The translations under genes and the position numbers were made by a program. A stretch of DNA of 64,000 nucleotides from Pseudomonas sp. BBP2017 (lineage in GTDB: Bacteria > Pseudomonadota > Gammaproteobacteria > Pseudomonadales > Pseudomonadaceae), in the NCBI RefSeq assembly GCF_003024385.1, contig NZ_PVZN01000002.1:310001-374000 (forward strand), read 5' to 3'. The notes below the pieces were generated by a model. The model was not told where the DNA came from. It worked only from the letters and a program-made list of their open reading frames with translations, and ran no database searches. This document shows, in pieces, positions 52,240-61,648 of this stretch. Positions within the stretch are counted from its first letter, which is position 1. Each line of letters starts with the position of its first letter.

Positions 52240-53268
52240 TCAGGCGCCGGGCCAGGTGTCCGACAGCCGGTAGCCTTGCGGCCATGGATCGCTCGGATCG
52301 AGCAGTAATTGCTGGGTGCCGGTGATCCAGGCACGGCCGGAAATGCACGGGTAGATGGCCGCGCGTCCGGCAATTTCGGTCTGCGAATCGATGCGGCAGT
52401 GGAACTCCGAGCCGATGATCGAACGGCCGATAAAGCGCTCGCCGACCTTGAGCAAGCCTTTGGCCTGCATCACCGCCATGCGTGCCGAACAACCGGTGCC
52501 GCAGGGCGAGCGGTCGATCTTGCCGGGACGGATGACCACCGCGTTGGCGCCGGTGGCAACACCGTTCTGGTACTCGACGGGCGCGGCGATCTGGCAGAAG
52601 GAGATGTGCGACCAGTCCGGGTTCAGCGGGTGACGAAAGCCCAGCTGCTCGTTGGCGGCCTGGGTGATCTTCAGGCCGATTTCGACGATATCCCTGGCTT
52701 CGTCCGGGCGAATGGCGAAACCCAACTGGCGGGCATCGGCGATGACGAAGCTGTCGCCGCCATAGGCTGTATCGACCTGCAGCGAGCCGTAGCCTTCGAC
52801 TTCAATCCAGGCGTCGAGGCGGTCGGCGAACGACGGCACGTTCTTCACTTCCACCCGCTGCACCTTGCCGTCACGGCACTCGGCGACCGCTTCGATCAGG
52901 CCGCCAGGGGCTTCGAGCACCAGGCGGGTTTCCGGTTCGGTCATCGGCAGGATGCCGCTGTCGAGCAGCACGGTAGACACGCACAGCGAGTTGGAGCCGG
53001 ACATCGGAGGGGTGTCGGCGGGCTCCATGATGATCCAGGCCATCTGCGCGCGTGGGTCCTTCGGCGGCACCAGCAGATTGACGTGGCGGAACACGCCGCC
53101 GCGCGGCTCGTTGAGGACGAAGTTGCGCAGGGTCTCGTCGCGGGCGATCCAGCGCGATTGCTCCCAGACGGTGGCGCCGGGCGGCGGGGCGACGCCACCG
53201 ACGATGACGTCGCCGACTTCACCTTCGGCATGGCAATTGACGATGTGGATGATTTTCGATGAGCGCAT
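52240..53268 (-). CDS. Proline-racemase-superfamily protein with Ser/Cys active-site pair
   Basis: A 342-residue protein of the superfamily that includes proline racemase, 4-hydroxyproline 2-epimerase and trans-3-hydroxyproline dehydratase. The second catalytic Cys is present (Cys256 in DRSPCGTGC), but the first is Ser90 in PPMSGSNSL, where LhpA in this window has MCGHGT. Cys/Cys is typical of epimerases and Cys/Thr of the dehydratase, so this is a third type. It lies between the ABC ATPase and lhpC on the same strand; PA1255 has the same place, from memory. It may act on a 3-hydroxyproline isomer; the reaction is not certain. Confidence 0.85.
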   Translation of the reverse strand: MRSSKIIHIVNCHAEGEVGDVIVGGVAPPPGATVWEQSRWIARDETLRNFVLNEPRGGVFRHVNLLVPPKDPRAQMAWIIMEPADTPPMSGSNSLCVSTVLLDSGILPMTEPETRLVLEAPGGLIEAVAECRDGKVQRVEVKNVPSFADRLDAWIEVEGYGSLQVDTAYGGDSFVIADARQLGFAIRPDEARDIVEIGLKITQAANEQLGFRHPLNPDWSHISFCQIAAPVEYQNGVATGANAVVIRPGKIDRSPCGTGCSARMAVMQAKGLLKVGERFIGRSIIGSEFHCRIDSQTEIAGRAAIYPCISGRAWITGTQQLLLDPSDPWPQGYRLSDTWPGA

Positions 53269-53302
53269 TCGGGGGACTCCTTGTGGTTGATTGGAGGGCC
53301 TT

Positions 53303-53354
53303 ATCGCGGGGCAAGCCCCCACAGAGTGGCCTCGGTGGGGGCTTGCCCCGCGAT
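53303..53354. repeat. Paired REP, 19-bp perfect inverted repeat, within the operon
   Basis: ATCGCGGGGCAAGCCCCCA pairs with TGGGGGCTTGCCCCGCGAT around a 14-base loop. It separates the ABC transporter genes from the racemase-type gene and could cut or stabilise the transcript there. Confidence 0.85.
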
Positions 53355-53358
53355 GCTG

Positions 53359-54081
53359 TTATTTCACCGACTTCAAAAATGCCGCCGTCTCCGGCTGCAA
53401 CGGGTTGCCGATCACCTGCTCCGGCGCGCCGATTTCGTGTACCAGGCCGTTACGGAAGAACGCCACGCGGTCCGACACATCGCGGGCAAAACGGATCTCG
53501 TGGGTCACCAGCACCATGGTCATGCCGTCTTCGGCGAGCATGCGCATGGTGTCCAGCACTTCACCCACCAGTTGCGGATCAAGCGCCGAAGTGGCTTCGT
53601 CGAACAGCATGTAGTCCGGTGACATCGCCAGCGCCCGGGCAATCGCCATGCGCTGCTGCTGCCCGCCCGACAACTTGCCGGGGAAGGTCTTGAGCTTGTC
53701 GCCGAGGCCGACGTGGGTCAGTTGCTTGACCGCCAGCTCCTCGGCTTGCTCCTTGCTCTTGCCCAGCACTTTGCGCGGCGCCAGCATCACGTTTTCCAGC
53801 ACCGTCAGGTGCGGGAAGGCGTTCCACTGCTGGAACACAATGCCGATTTTCTGCCGCAAACGGTTCAGGTCAGTGGCCCGGTCGTGTACCTCGACGCCGT
53901 CGACGCGAATGCTGCCTTTCTGGATCGGCTCCAGGCCGTTGATACACATCAGCAAGGTCGACTTGCCGGAACCCGAGCCGCCGATGATCGACACCACTTC
54001 GCCTTTGTTCACGGTCAGGCTCACGCCTTTGACCACTTCGAGGTTGCCGAAGGATTTGTGTACGTTCTGGATCTCAATCAT
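53359..54081 (-). CDS. Polar amino-acid ABC transporter ATPase
   Basis: A 240-residue GlnQ/HisP-type ATPase: Walker A GGSGSGKST (near 32-40), Q-loop, signature LSGGQQQR, Walker B region with FDEATSALDP, switch His in VTHEIRFA. The usual Pro after DE in this class is Ala, a small oddity that need not affect function. The MIEIQN start overlaps the permease stop by 8 bases. It energises uptake with the two permeases and binding protein coded upstream. Confidence 0.93.
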   Translation of the reverse strand: MIEIQNVHKSFGNLEVVKGVSLTVNKGEVVSIIGGSGSGKSTLLMCINGLEPIQKGSIRVDGVEVHDRATDLNRLRQKIGIVFQQWNAFPHLTVLENVMLAPRKVLGKSKEQAEELAVKQLTHVGLGDKLKTFPGKLSGGQQQRMAIARALAMSPDYMLFDEATSALDPQLVGEVLDTMRMLAEDGMTMVLVTHEIRFARDVSDRVAFFRNGLVHEIGAPEQVIGNPLQPETAAFLKSVK

Positions 54082-54724
54082 TTTCTTGCCACCTTCTTTC
54101 CAGACGGGCGCCCAGGCGGGCAACCACCAGGCTCATGACGTAGTAAATGAGGCCTGCGATGCACAGCACCAGCAGGGGTTCCTGAATCCGTGTAACGATG
54201 GTTTGCGAGGCGCGCAGCAATTCGACAATGCCGATCCACATCACCAGTGCGGTGTCTTTCATCACCCCCAGCACCAGGTTCAGCCAGCCGGGAAACGCCA
54301 CCCGGCTAGCCATCGGCAGGACGATCCAGCGCAGATCCTGCAGGTAGCTCATGCCCAGAGAACGACTGGCCCGGCGCACGCTCAGCGACACCGCCAGCAC
54401 ACCGCCACGGACGATCTCGGTGAAGTAAGCGGCGGTGTACACGCCCAAGACGATGCAGCCGACGCTGAAGGCGCTGATGTTCAACCCGACAATGCTCTTG
54501 AACGAGTTGAACAGCACGAACTGGATCAGCAGCGGCACGCTGCGAAACACATCGAGCACCCACGCCAGCGGCAGGCTGAGCCGTGGCCAAAGGGCGCGGG
54601 CGAGGCCGAACAGCAGCCCGGCGAAGGTGCCCAAGAGGATGGCCCAGAAGGTCAGTTGCACGGTGATCCGTGCCCCATCGAGCAGGAACATGAAGTCGTT
54701 CCAGGTAAAGCTGGTGGAGAACAT
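54074..54724 (-). CDS. Polar amino-acid ABC transporter permease
   Basis: A 216-residue HisM/GlnP-like permease with about five membrane segments, DVFRSVPLLIQFVLF early, and the ATPase-contact loop SLGMSYLQDLRWIVLP (near residues 124-138). It lies 10 bases after the other permease and overlaps the ATPase start by 8 bases. It forms the inner-membrane channel with that partner. Confidence 0.92.
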   Translation of the reverse strand: MFSTSFTWNDFMFLLDGARITVQLTFWAILLGTFAGLLFGLARALWPRLSLPLAWVLDVFRSVPLLIQFVLFNSFKSIVGLNISAFSVGCIVLGVYTAAYFTEIVRGGVLAVSLSVRRASRSLGMSYLQDLRWIVLPMASRVAFPGWLNLVLGVMKDTALVMWIGIVELLRASQTIVTRIQEPLLVLCIAGLIYYVMSLVVARLGARLERRWQEND

Positions 54725-54734
54725 GCCGGGCTCC

Positions 54735-55400
54735 TCAGTAGCGGAACAAGCGCCAGGCCATCAGCCGCGCTACCGCCACAATCGCCTTGGCGATCACGTA
54801 GTAGAGCGCCGCCGCCAGGGCGAAGTATTCGAAGGTGCGGAAGGTCTTGACGTTGTAGTCCTGAGTCACGCCGGTGAGGTCGTTGTTCAGGCCGACGATC
54901 ACTCCCAGCGAAGTCATCAACACCGCCCAGACCATCTGGTTGGTCAACGGGTAGAACACCACCCGCAGCAACTGCGGAATGACGATCATCCGGTAGGTCT
55001 GGAAGGCGCTCATGCCTAGCGAGCGGGCCGCACGCATCTGCGTGGTCGGCACCGCCTTGAGGCCGCCGCGAAAGTTTTCCGCCAGGTAGCCGGCGTTGTT
55101 GAAGGTGATCCCCGCGAGCAGGGCGATCCACGAACTGACATGCAGGCCCATCGAGCCGAGACCGAAGTACAGGATGTAGATCTGGAACAGCGAAGGGGTG
55201 TTGCGCGCGATCGACACCCAGCCATTGGCAAAACCGCGCAGCAGTGGTTGTTTGCCTTCGCGCATCACGGTCAGGGCCAGGGCAATCAGCACCCCGAAGA
55301 TCATTGACAGCGCGGCGGTCTCGAAGGTGACCCAGGCACCGGACAGCATGTCTGGCAGGGCGCGCAGGGCCGAGCGCCATTGGAAGGTGTAGTCAAACAT
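54735..55400 (-). CDS. Polar amino-acid ABC transporter permease
   Basis: A 221-residue HisQ/GlnP-like permease with the VSIARNTPSLFQIYILYF segment and contact loop SLGMSAFQTYRMIVIPQ. The MFDYTF start overlaps the aconitase-X stop by 8 bases, so translation is coupled. A longer frame upstream runs inside the aconitase-X gene and is not used. Confidence 0.92.
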   Translation of the reverse strand: MFDYTFQWRSALRALPDMLSGAWVTFETAALSMIFGVLIALALTVMREGKQPLLRGFANGWVSIARNTPSLFQIYILYFGLGSMGLHVSSWIALLAGITFNNAGYLAENFRGGLKAVPTTQMRAARSLGMSAFQTYRMIVIPQLLRVVFYPLTNQMVWAVLMTSLGVIVGLNNDLTGVTQDYNVKTFRTFEYFALAAALYYVIAKAIVAVARLMAWRLFRY

Positions 55401-57174
55401 GCGCGGGGCTCTCCTTGCAGACGGCAGGTTGCAGCCAGGCTGGCAGGCGACCGCTGGCCTGGCCGCTGCAGGCCGATTCGACACACTCGGCGAGGCTGGC
55501 AAAATGCACCGGGCGACCGGCCAGACCCGGCCCGTAGTGGGCGTATTTACCCGAGTTGGTCATCAGCGTGCGCGCCGCTGGCGGGATCACCGGCTCACCG
55601 AGCATGCACCAGCAGGTGTCCGTCACCAGGGTCACGCCGAAGCGTTCGAGCTCGACGATATGCCCGGCGGCGCGGGCCTGTTCGAGCACCGCGCGGCCAC
55701 AGGTAATCGCCACCACCACCTCCGGGTGTTTGTGCCGGCCCCGGCACAGGCTGGCAAGCGCTGCGAACTCGCTGAGCGAGAAATGCGGGTTGCCCAGCGA
55801 AACCACGTCGACTCTAGGCTCGCGGGCGCTGTTGAGCTCGCGCCAGCTGTGCAGCAGCTCCGCCAGTTGCAGGCGCTCGGAGGGCAGGGGGGCGCCGGGT
55901 TCAAGCACTTGCGCCGGCTCCAGCGCTTCCGGCGTGACCCCGGCGATATGAAACAGCGGCGCGGCAGAGGTGGTGGCAAAGGCGGCGCCGAACGCCTTGA
56001 GATCGTCCAGGCTGGGTTGCGCCTGTTCCAGCCCGCGCACCAGAGGAATCCGCGAACCGGACAGGGCGCCGATGTGGTAGCCGAGCAGGGGGTAGAAGCT
56101 GTCGTCGAGGTCGGCCAGCTGCGGCACTTCGACAATCAGCTGGGCCTTGCGCTGGCTGTCGAGGTGGCAGCCGATGCTCGGCGCCCGGCCGGTCAGGGCG
56201 ATGCAGATGTCGAGGTAGTCCGGGTATTTGAGCGTGCGCGCACCCAACACACTGTTGGCGTAGACCACCGCGTTTGATTCGGCCCAGACCACCTGTTCGC
56301 CCAGGGTCGGCGCGCTGTCGAGCAGGTAAGGTGCGCAGGTAAAACTCAGTTGCGCACCCATGGCCATGTAGGCATCACCCAGGGCACTGGCCGGCTCGCC
56401 GAGCGCCGGGTCGATGCCCAGTTCGCGCCAGCGGCGCTGGTCGACCGAAATGGAATTGAGCGTGGTCGGCACCCGCACCTTCGCCCCCCACTGCACCAGC
56501 TGTTCGGCAAAGCGCAGGCTGGCGGGGCCGGTGTAGATACAGCCGTCGATATGCGCCTGGGTCACGTCCAGTAACTGCTCGGCGCCTTGCAGCTCGGCCA
56601 TGCGCAGGACGATCTGCATCGCCATCTGCGCCGCTTTGCCATGGCTGCCATCAAGTAGCGCCTGGTCCTGCGGGCTCAGGTTCAGGGCGCTGCTCAATGG
56701 CCGGTCAGCCGGGGTAAACGACGGGGCCTGCCAGGGGGCGGCGGGCGCCTGGGCAAACAGGCTCAGGCGCTCTCCTTCAACCCGCGCAAAGCCTGCGCCG
56801 CGTAAACCGGCGAAAGCCTCCTTGCCGATGCACAGCACCGGCAAGGAGCGCCCGAACAGGGTCTGCGCGACCAGCACGCCGAGGGTCAGGATCTCGTCGG
56901 CCTCGGCCAGCACCAATGCTGCCGGTGCGTGGCCGTTGCTGATCAGTTCCATCATCACGCTGCTGCCGGTGCACGAGCCGCGTCCGCTGGGGATCGCCAG
57001 CACACGCCCGGCGATGCTCTGGCCGCTGAGTGGGTGATGGCGGTCGATCACTTCGCCGCTGAACGGGTCGACCCCGCCCCAGAAGCTCAGCCCGGTGTCG
57101 GCGAACAGCAGTTCGCCCTGGGCCGCGCCCTCGACCAGGCTACGCCCGGCCAGGGGTTTGGGAGTGCTGGTCAT
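55393..57174 (-). CDS. Aconitase-X protein, probable cis-3-hydroxy-L-proline dehydratase
   Basis: A 593-residue fusion of a small swivelling domain (DUF126; about residues 8-135, with SGRGSCTGSSVM) and the large aconitase-X domain (DUF521; about 165-575). Aconitase X from hydroxyproline clusters dehydrates cis-3-hydroxy-L-proline to delta1-pyrroline-2-carboxylate with a mononuclear iron site (published family knowledge). MTSTPK start with GAGG 8 bases before. It sits inside the ABC operon, between the binding protein and the first permease. Its product would feed the Ldh-family reductase at 47036. Confidence 0.88.
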   Translation of the reverse strand: MTSTPKPLAGRSLVEGAAQGELLFADTGLSFWGGVDPFSGEVIDRHHPLSGQSIAGRVLAIPSGRGSCTGSSVMMELISNGHAPAALVLAEADEILTLGVLVAQTLFGRSLPVLCIGKEAFAGLRGAGFARVEGERLSLFAQAPAAPWQAPSFTPADRPLSSALNLSPQDQALLDGSHGKAAQMAMQIVLRMAELQGAEQLLDVTQAHIDGCIYTGPASLRFAEQLVQWGAKVRVPTTLNSISVDQRRWRELGIDPALGEPASALGDAYMAMGAQLSFTCAPYLLDSAPTLGEQVVWAESNAVVYANSVLGARTLKYPDYLDICIALTGRAPSIGCHLDSQRKAQLIVEVPQLADLDDSFYPLLGYHIGALSGSRIPLVRGLEQAQPSLDDLKAFGAAFATTSAAPLFHIAGVTPEALEPAQVLEPGAPLPSERLQLAELLHSWRELNSAREPRVDVVSLGNPHFSLSEFAALASLCRGRHKHPEVVVAITCGRAVLEQARAAGHIVELERFGVTLVTDTCWCMLGEPVIPPAARTLMTNSGKYAHYGPGLAGRPVHFASLAECVESACSGQASGRLPAWLQPAVCKESPAHV

Positions 57175-57184
57175 GCTACCCACC

Positions 57185-58003
57185 TCAGTAGTAAACCTGT
57201 GGCACGGTCAGGTCGGTCGGGGCGATTTCGGTCCCCACCCACTTGGTGAACAGCTCCTTGTAGCGCCCGGTGCGCACCTGCTGGTTGACGAACAGGTCGA
57301 GGTAGCGCAGCAGACCGTACTCGTTGCGCTTGGCGCCCAGCGATACGTAGTCGATCACGTAGGGCGCGTTACCGGCGACCTTGAGGTTCTTGTACTTGCC
57401 GGACTTAAGGGTGGCGGCGGCGACGGTGTTGGTGACCACGGTGGCGTCTATGTGGCCCTGAGCGACGGCGAGCAGGGTGTCGTTCTGCGACTGGTAGGCG
57501 CGGAAGCTGCCGCTGCCCCAGCGCTTCACGTCCTTCTCCAGGGCGATGGCTTCATAGGTGCCGCTGGTGTTGCCCAGCGCCTTGCCCTTGAGGTCATCGA
57601 AGCTGTTGATGCCGGTATTGTCGCGAGTCAGCACGACCATCTGAAAGGCGAAGTAGGGTACGGTCAGGCCGACCGTCTTGGCTCGCTCCAGGGTGTCGGA
57701 GGTGGATGCTACGATCACGTCGGCGCGACCGGAAACCAGGGCCGGAATGCGGTCAGGGAAGGGCGTTTCGACCACTTCGGGCTCGACCCCGAGGATTTTC
57801 GCCAGGTCGTTGCAGTAGTCGACGTCGAACCCGGCGGGTTTGTTGGCTTCGTCGCGAAAACCCATCGGTGGGAAGTCCAGGGTTACGGCGCAGCGCAGCT
57901 TGCCGGAGCCGATGATGTCATCGAGCTTGTCGGCTTGGGCGTTGGCAATGCAGGCGGTACTGAGAACAGCGCTGAGGGCTACGGCAAATGTGCGGTTTTT
58001 CAT
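57185..58003 (-). CDS. ABC transporter substrate-binding protein, probable hydroxyproline
   Basis: A 272-residue SBP_bac_3 periplasmic protein. Signal peptide MKNRTFAVALSAVLSTACIANAQA, here seen as hydrophobic residues 6-20 with cleavage near 23, then DDIIGSGKLRCAVTLDFPPMGF. GAGG precedes the ATG, and a GTATAC operator lies 48 bases upstream. It is first of an operon with aconitase X, two permeases and the ATPase, so all likely share induction. Ligand inferred from the cluster. Confidence 0.9.
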   Translation of the reverse strand: MKNRTFAVALSAVLSTACIANAQADKLDDIIGSGKLRCAVTLDFPPMGFRDEANKPAGFDVDYCNDLAKILGVEPEVVETPFPDRIPALVSGRADVIVASTSDTLERAKTVGLTVPYFAFQMVVLTRDNTGINSFDDLKGKALGNTSGTYEAIALEKDVKRWGSGSFRAYQSQNDTLLAVAQGHIDATVVTNTVAAATLKSGKYKNLKVAGNAPYVIDYVSLGAKRNEYGLLRYLDLFVNQQVRTGRYKELFTKWVGTEIAPTDLTVPQVYY

Positions 58004-58050
58004 AGGTGCCTCGTGGTGGGTGAGTGCTGTTAAATATCGTAGCTGAGATT

Positions 58051-58060
58051 TCGTATACGA
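58051..58060. promoter_or_regulatory. GntR-type operator TCGTATACGA upstream of the ABC/aconitase-X operon
   Basis: Core and flanks (TTTCGTATACGATATT) match the site before lhpC almost base for base. A further inverted AAATATCG/CGATATTT pair (58032-58065) encloses it. The 240-base gap from 58004 to 58244 holds nothing else I recognise. Confidence 0.7.
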
Positions 58061-58244
58061 TATTTTAAAGTGCAATGGCCGTGCCTATTTTTGTGTTGTC
58101 GCAGGAATTGTCCTTCAGCCCTTGCACTAGGGCGTCTGACAGAAGGAGCGGCTGCTGTGGGAGGTTTCAGCGTGCCTGGCCGGGTGTATGACGGGTGTTA
58201 CATATGGGAGCACTGCGTGCGCGCAGCGCCCCGGAAAGGAACAC

Positions 58245-58994
58245 TCAGCGTTGGCTGTCGCGGTACTGGCTGGGCGAAAGCCCGGTGAGGGCGCGGAACT
58301 GGCGGCTGAAGGCGCTGTGGTCGGTGTAACCGCAGCGCAGGGCGATGTCGGTGATCGGCAGGTCGAGGTCTTGCAGCAAGCGTGAGGCTTCTTCCAGGCG
58401 CGCTTTGTGGATCATCTGCCGCGGCGTGAGCTGGAAGATCCGTTTGCAATGGCGCTCCAGCTGCGCGATCGACAGCCCGGCGATGGCGGTCAGTTCGGCG
58501 AGGCTGATGGGGCGGCTGAAGTGGCTGCGGATATGCGCGTCGACGGCGGCGAGTTTCTGGAACGCCGGGTGGTTCGACTGCGGCAATTGCAGGTCACGGG
58601 AGATCCCGGCGAGGCCGACGATGCTGCCGTCGGCATCCTTGAGCGGGCGTTTGTGGGTCAGGCACCAGATCGGCTGGTTGCCGAAGTAAAGGTGCAGCTC
58701 AAGCTGGTCGGCCAGTTCCCGGCCACTGCTCAGCACGCGGCGGTCCTGCTCGGTGTAGAGCGGGCCGAAGCGGGCGGGGAACACGTGTTCGGCGGTGAGC
58801 CCGAGCAGCTCGTCGCAGTGCTTGCGGCCGCAGCGCCGGGCCAGGGTCTGGTTGACGAAGGCGTAACGCGCTTCGCGGTCCTTGATGAAGAACACCACGT
58901 CGTTGAGGGTGTCGAGCAGCGGCGCGATCGGCTGCAGGCTGCTCAGCAGGGTCGGCAGATCGCAGGGGGCGAAGTGGTTGAGCGTGGCGTGCAT
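58245..58994 (-). CDS. lhpR: AraC-family regulator LhpR with PAS domain
   Basis: A 249-residue regulator: N-terminal PAS-like domain (about residues 20-130, DTLNDVVFFIKDREARYAFVN region), then AraC double helix-turn-helix (about 150-245, ending GYTDHSAFSRQFRALTGLSPSQYR). An AraC-type LhpR at this position activates hydroxyproline genes in P. aeruginosa (known), so the symbol rests on family plus synteny. It lies 56 bases after lhpE on the same strand. Confidence 0.85.
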   Translation of the reverse strand: MHATLNHFAPCDLPTLLSSLQPIAPLLDTLNDVVFFIKDREARYAFVNQTLARRCGRKHCDELLGLTAEHVFPARFGPLYTEQDRRVLSSGRELADQLELHLYFGNQPIWCLTHKRPLKDADGSIVGLAGISRDLQLPQSNHPAFQKLAAVDAHIRSHFSRPISLAELTAIAGLSIAQLERHCKRIFQLTPRQMIHKARLEEASRLLQDLDLPITDIALRCGYTDHSAFSRQFRALTGLSPSQYRDSQR

Positions 58995-59050
58995 GGCGCT
59001 GACGGTCCGGGGGCGACCGTCGGGATCATAGAGTGTCCCCAGCGCTTATC

Positions 59051-60307
59051 TCAAGCGCCGGGCGTTTCCTCCAGGCACAGCAGGGTGTCGATGCGCGCCG
59101 GGCTGAACGGCGGGCGCGGCGCCGAGGGTTGCCAGCCGAACAGGTGGCGGGTGGCCGCGCCGCAGACCCGGCCCTGACAGGCGCCCATGCCGCAGCGGCT
59201 GGCGAGCTTGGCGTCGCGCCAGTTACTGTGGACGGCGAGGGCGGAATAGGCGACATCTTCGCAGCGGCACACCAGGGTGTCGGCAGCCGCCAGCGACTTG
59301 AGCGCCGGGTCGAGGGCGAAGGCCTTGTTCAGGGCATCGGCGAACCCATGCCAGCGGGCGCGTTGGCGCAACAGCCGCTGCGCCGCCTGGCGATTGCCAA
59401 CTGCGGCATGGCCAGCAATAGCACCTTCCACCAGGGCCCGTTCGCTGCCGCCGAAGCCGGTGCACTCACCTGCGGCGTAAACGCCGGGCAGCGTCGTCTC
59501 CTGCCAGTTGTCCACGGCAACGGCGTCATGCGCGACGGCGCAGCCCAGGGCCTGGGCCAGCTGGATATTGGGGATCAGGCCAAAGCCACAAGCCAGTCGA
59601 TCACAGGCGATTTCCACGATCTTGCCGTTTTGCATCAAGCGCACACCTTCCAGGCGATCGCTACCCAGCGCGGCAAGTACATGGCTGGCGCTGCGGTACT
59701 GGCGGTCGAACAGGCTGAAGGACTGCAGGAGTTTTTGCGGCCAGCGCGGCAATTGCGCGGCAAAGCCGGCGACGGCGGCGGGCGAGGCCTGTTCGGCGAT
59801 GCGCAGCACCCGGGCACCGTGGTCTTTGGCAGTGGCGGCGCTGGCTAGCAGCAACGGCCCGCTGCCAGCGATCACGATACGTTGCTCGCGCACCGGCAGT
59901 CCGGCCTTGATCAGTGCCTGCAAACCGCCGGCACCGGTCACTCCAGGCAGGGTCCAGCCGGGGAAGGGCAGCAGCAGTTCACGGGCGCCGGTGCAGAGGA
60001 TCAGCCGGTCGTAGCGGATCTGCCAGCCACGCTCGGCGTCTTCCACCAGCAGGGTGTCCGGGCCGGGCTGGGCGATCACGCGCGTGCCGCTGTAGTAGTG
60101 CACATTGCTGCAGGCGAGTACCTGCTCGCGCAGCTGACGGGCTTGGGCGGGCACTTTGGCCTGGGGCCCGTCGCGCCAGATCTGCCCGCCCGGCAGCGGG
60201 TTGTCGTCGAGCAGTACGATGCGCGCGGCACGGGGCGCGGCGGCCAGTACTGCGGCAAGGCCGGCGGGACCGGCGCCGATGATCAACAGGTTGGCATGTT
60301 CGCTCAT
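59051..60307 (-). CDS. lhpE: D-hydroxyproline dehydrogenase subunit LhpE (FAD/NAD(P)-binding, HcnB-like)
   Basis: A 418-residue flavoprotein with the N-terminal GAGPAGLAAV dinucleotide motif, a second glycine motif near residue 155, and a C-terminal BFD-like 2Fe-2S Cys set (CRCE near 340 and RCGMGACQGRVC near 372). It resembles HcnB and opine-oxidase A subunits. The ATG overlaps the lhpF stop by 4 bases. With LhpB and LhpF it oxidises cis-4-hydroxy-D-proline to delta1-pyrroline-4-hydroxy-2-carboxylate. Confidence 0.88.
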   Translation of the reverse strand: MSEHANLLIIGAGPAGLAAVLAAAPRAARIVLLDDNPLPGGQIWRDGPQAKVPAQARQLREQVLACSNVHYYSGTRVIAQPGPDTLLVEDAERGWQIRYDRLILCTGARELLLPFPGWTLPGVTGAGGLQALIKAGLPVREQRIVIAGSGPLLLASAATAKDHGARVLRIAEQASPAAVAGFAAQLPRWPQKLLQSFSLFDRQYRSASHVLAALGSDRLEGVRLMQNGKIVEIACDRLACGFGLIPNIQLAQALGCAVAHDAVAVDNWQETTLPGVYAAGECTGFGGSERALVEGAIAGHAAVGNRQAAQRLLRQRARWHGFADALNKAFALDPALKSLAAADTLVCRCEDVAYSALAVHSNWRDAKLASRCGMGACQGRVCGAATRHLFGWQPSAPRPPFSPARIDTLLCLEETPGA

Positions 60308-60540
60308 GCTCGGGTCTCCACTTGCATGCCGTCGCGGCACAGGGTCTGGCAGGCCAGACGCCGGCGGCCGTCGATGTGTACCCGGCATTCCTGGCAAATG
60401 CCCATGCCGCACAGCGGTGCGCGGCGCTGACCGCCGACCGAAGTGCGTGAGCAACCATCGCCGCCCAACGCCAGTGCGGCAGCCACGCTGGTGCCATCGG
60501 CCACCTGCAGTGGGCGTCCATCGAGGGTCAGGTCAGGCAT
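60304..60540 (-). CDS. lhpF: D-hydroxyproline dehydrogenase subunit LhpF (2Fe-2S, HcnA-like)
   Basis: A 78-residue ferredoxin-like protein with Cys44, Cys49, Cys52 and Cys64, the C-x4-C-x2-C-x11-C pattern of a plant-type 2Fe-2S cluster (APLCGMGICQEC). It overlaps lhpB by 8 bases and lhpE by 4, so stoichiometric synthesis is likely. It passes electrons between the flavin subunits. Confidence 0.88.
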   Translation of the reverse strand: MPDLTLDGRPLQVADGTSVAAALALGGDGCSRTSVGGQRRAPLCGMGICQECRVHIDGRRRLACQTLCRDGMQVETRA

Positions 60541-61648
60541 GGGTGAGTGCTCCCAGGAAGCGTTCAGGCAGATAGGGTTGGATCGCCAGCGCTGGCGTTT
60601 CGTCGAACAGTTGTGCGGTCAGCAGGTCGGCCGTCGCCGGGGCGGTGGTGACACCGAGGCCCTCGTGACCGACCGCGAGCCACAGGCCATCCTGATGAGG
60701 GTGTCGGCCCACCAGCGGCAAGCCGTCGGGACTGGCGGCGCGAAAGCCGGTCCAGGCGCGGATGCCGTTCAAATGCGCCAGCTCCGGCATGTATTCAGTC
60801 GCGCGCTTGAGCATGCGCGCCAGCATCCAGCCTTCAACGGCCGGGTCGCTGGTGCCGAACTGGCGCGAAGCACCGATGAACAGCTGGCCGGTCGGGCGCG
60901 GCTGGATGTTACAGGCGGTGGACGGGCCGCTGGCGTTATGCGCGCTGGTCACATAGCCCAGCTCCACCAGCGTATGGGTGACGGTGCCGGGGTAGCGGTC
61001 GGTGATCAGCAGGTGGCCTTTCTTCGGCTCGATCGGCAGTTCCGGGCACAGGTCGGTGGCCTGGATGCCGTTGGCCAGCACCACCGCATCGGCGCTCAGC
61101 CACTGGCTGTCGTCCAGGCGCACCCGCTTGCCCTGCACTGCAGTGACCCGTGCCCGGCGCTGTTCGATCCGCGGCGATTGCAGCATCCAGCGGGCGGTGG
61201 CCGGGGCATAAAGGATGCCGTCGCCGTTGATCAGCAGACCACCTTCCAGCCCCTGACGTAGAGCCGGTTCGCGCTGGCGCAGGGCGTGTCCGGCAACCAG
61301 CTCGCAGGCTACGCCCTGGGCTTGCAGCACGCTGAATTTGTGTTCGGCCACAGCCATCTCTTCGGCGTTGGCCGCCAGCCACAGGGTGCCATTGCTGCGG
61401 TAAGCGCAGTCCTCGGGTAGCTGGGGAGCCATTGAGCGCCAGCGTTGCAGCGAATGCTGGCTGAGCGCCAACTCTGGCGCATTGTCGTCGAGCACCAGCA
61501 GGTGGCCCATGCCGGCTGCCGTGGCGCCGTGCAGACCGGCATCGAGCACCAGCACCTGCAGCCCCCGCGCGGCCAGCGACTGCGCGCAGGCGGCGCCGAT
61601 GATCCCGGCGCCGATCACGATCACATCGGCCGCGGCACCACGGCTCAC
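60533..61648 (-). CDS. lhpB: D-hydroxyproline dehydrogenase subunit LhpB (DAO family)
   Basis: A 371-residue FAD-dependent oxidase-like subunit (HcnC/glycine-oxidase style) with the [19 protein letters not shown] dinucleotide motif at the N-terminus and the C-terminal [18 protein letters not shown] segment. It holds the substrate-oxidising flavin. It overlaps lhpA by 4 bases. Gene order lhpA-B-F-E equals the P. aeruginosa operon. Confidence 0.89.
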   Translation of the reverse strand: MSRGAAADVIVIGAGIIGAACAQSLAARGLQVLVLDAGLHGATAAGMGHLLVLDDNAPELALSQHSLQRWRSMAPQLPEDCAYRSNGTLWLAANAEEMAVAEHKFSVLQAQGVACELVAGHALRQREPALRQGLEGGLLINGDGILYAPATARWMLQSPRIEQRRARVTAVQGKRVRLDDSQWLSADAVVLANGIQATDLCPELPIEPKKGHLLITDRYPGTVTHTLVELGYVTSAHNASGPSTACNIQPRPTGQLFIGASRQFGTSDPAVEGWMLARMLKRATEYMPELAHLNGIRAWTGFRAASPDGLPLVGRHPHQDGLWLAVGHEGLGVTTAPATADLLTAQLFDETPALAIQPYLPERFLGALTHA

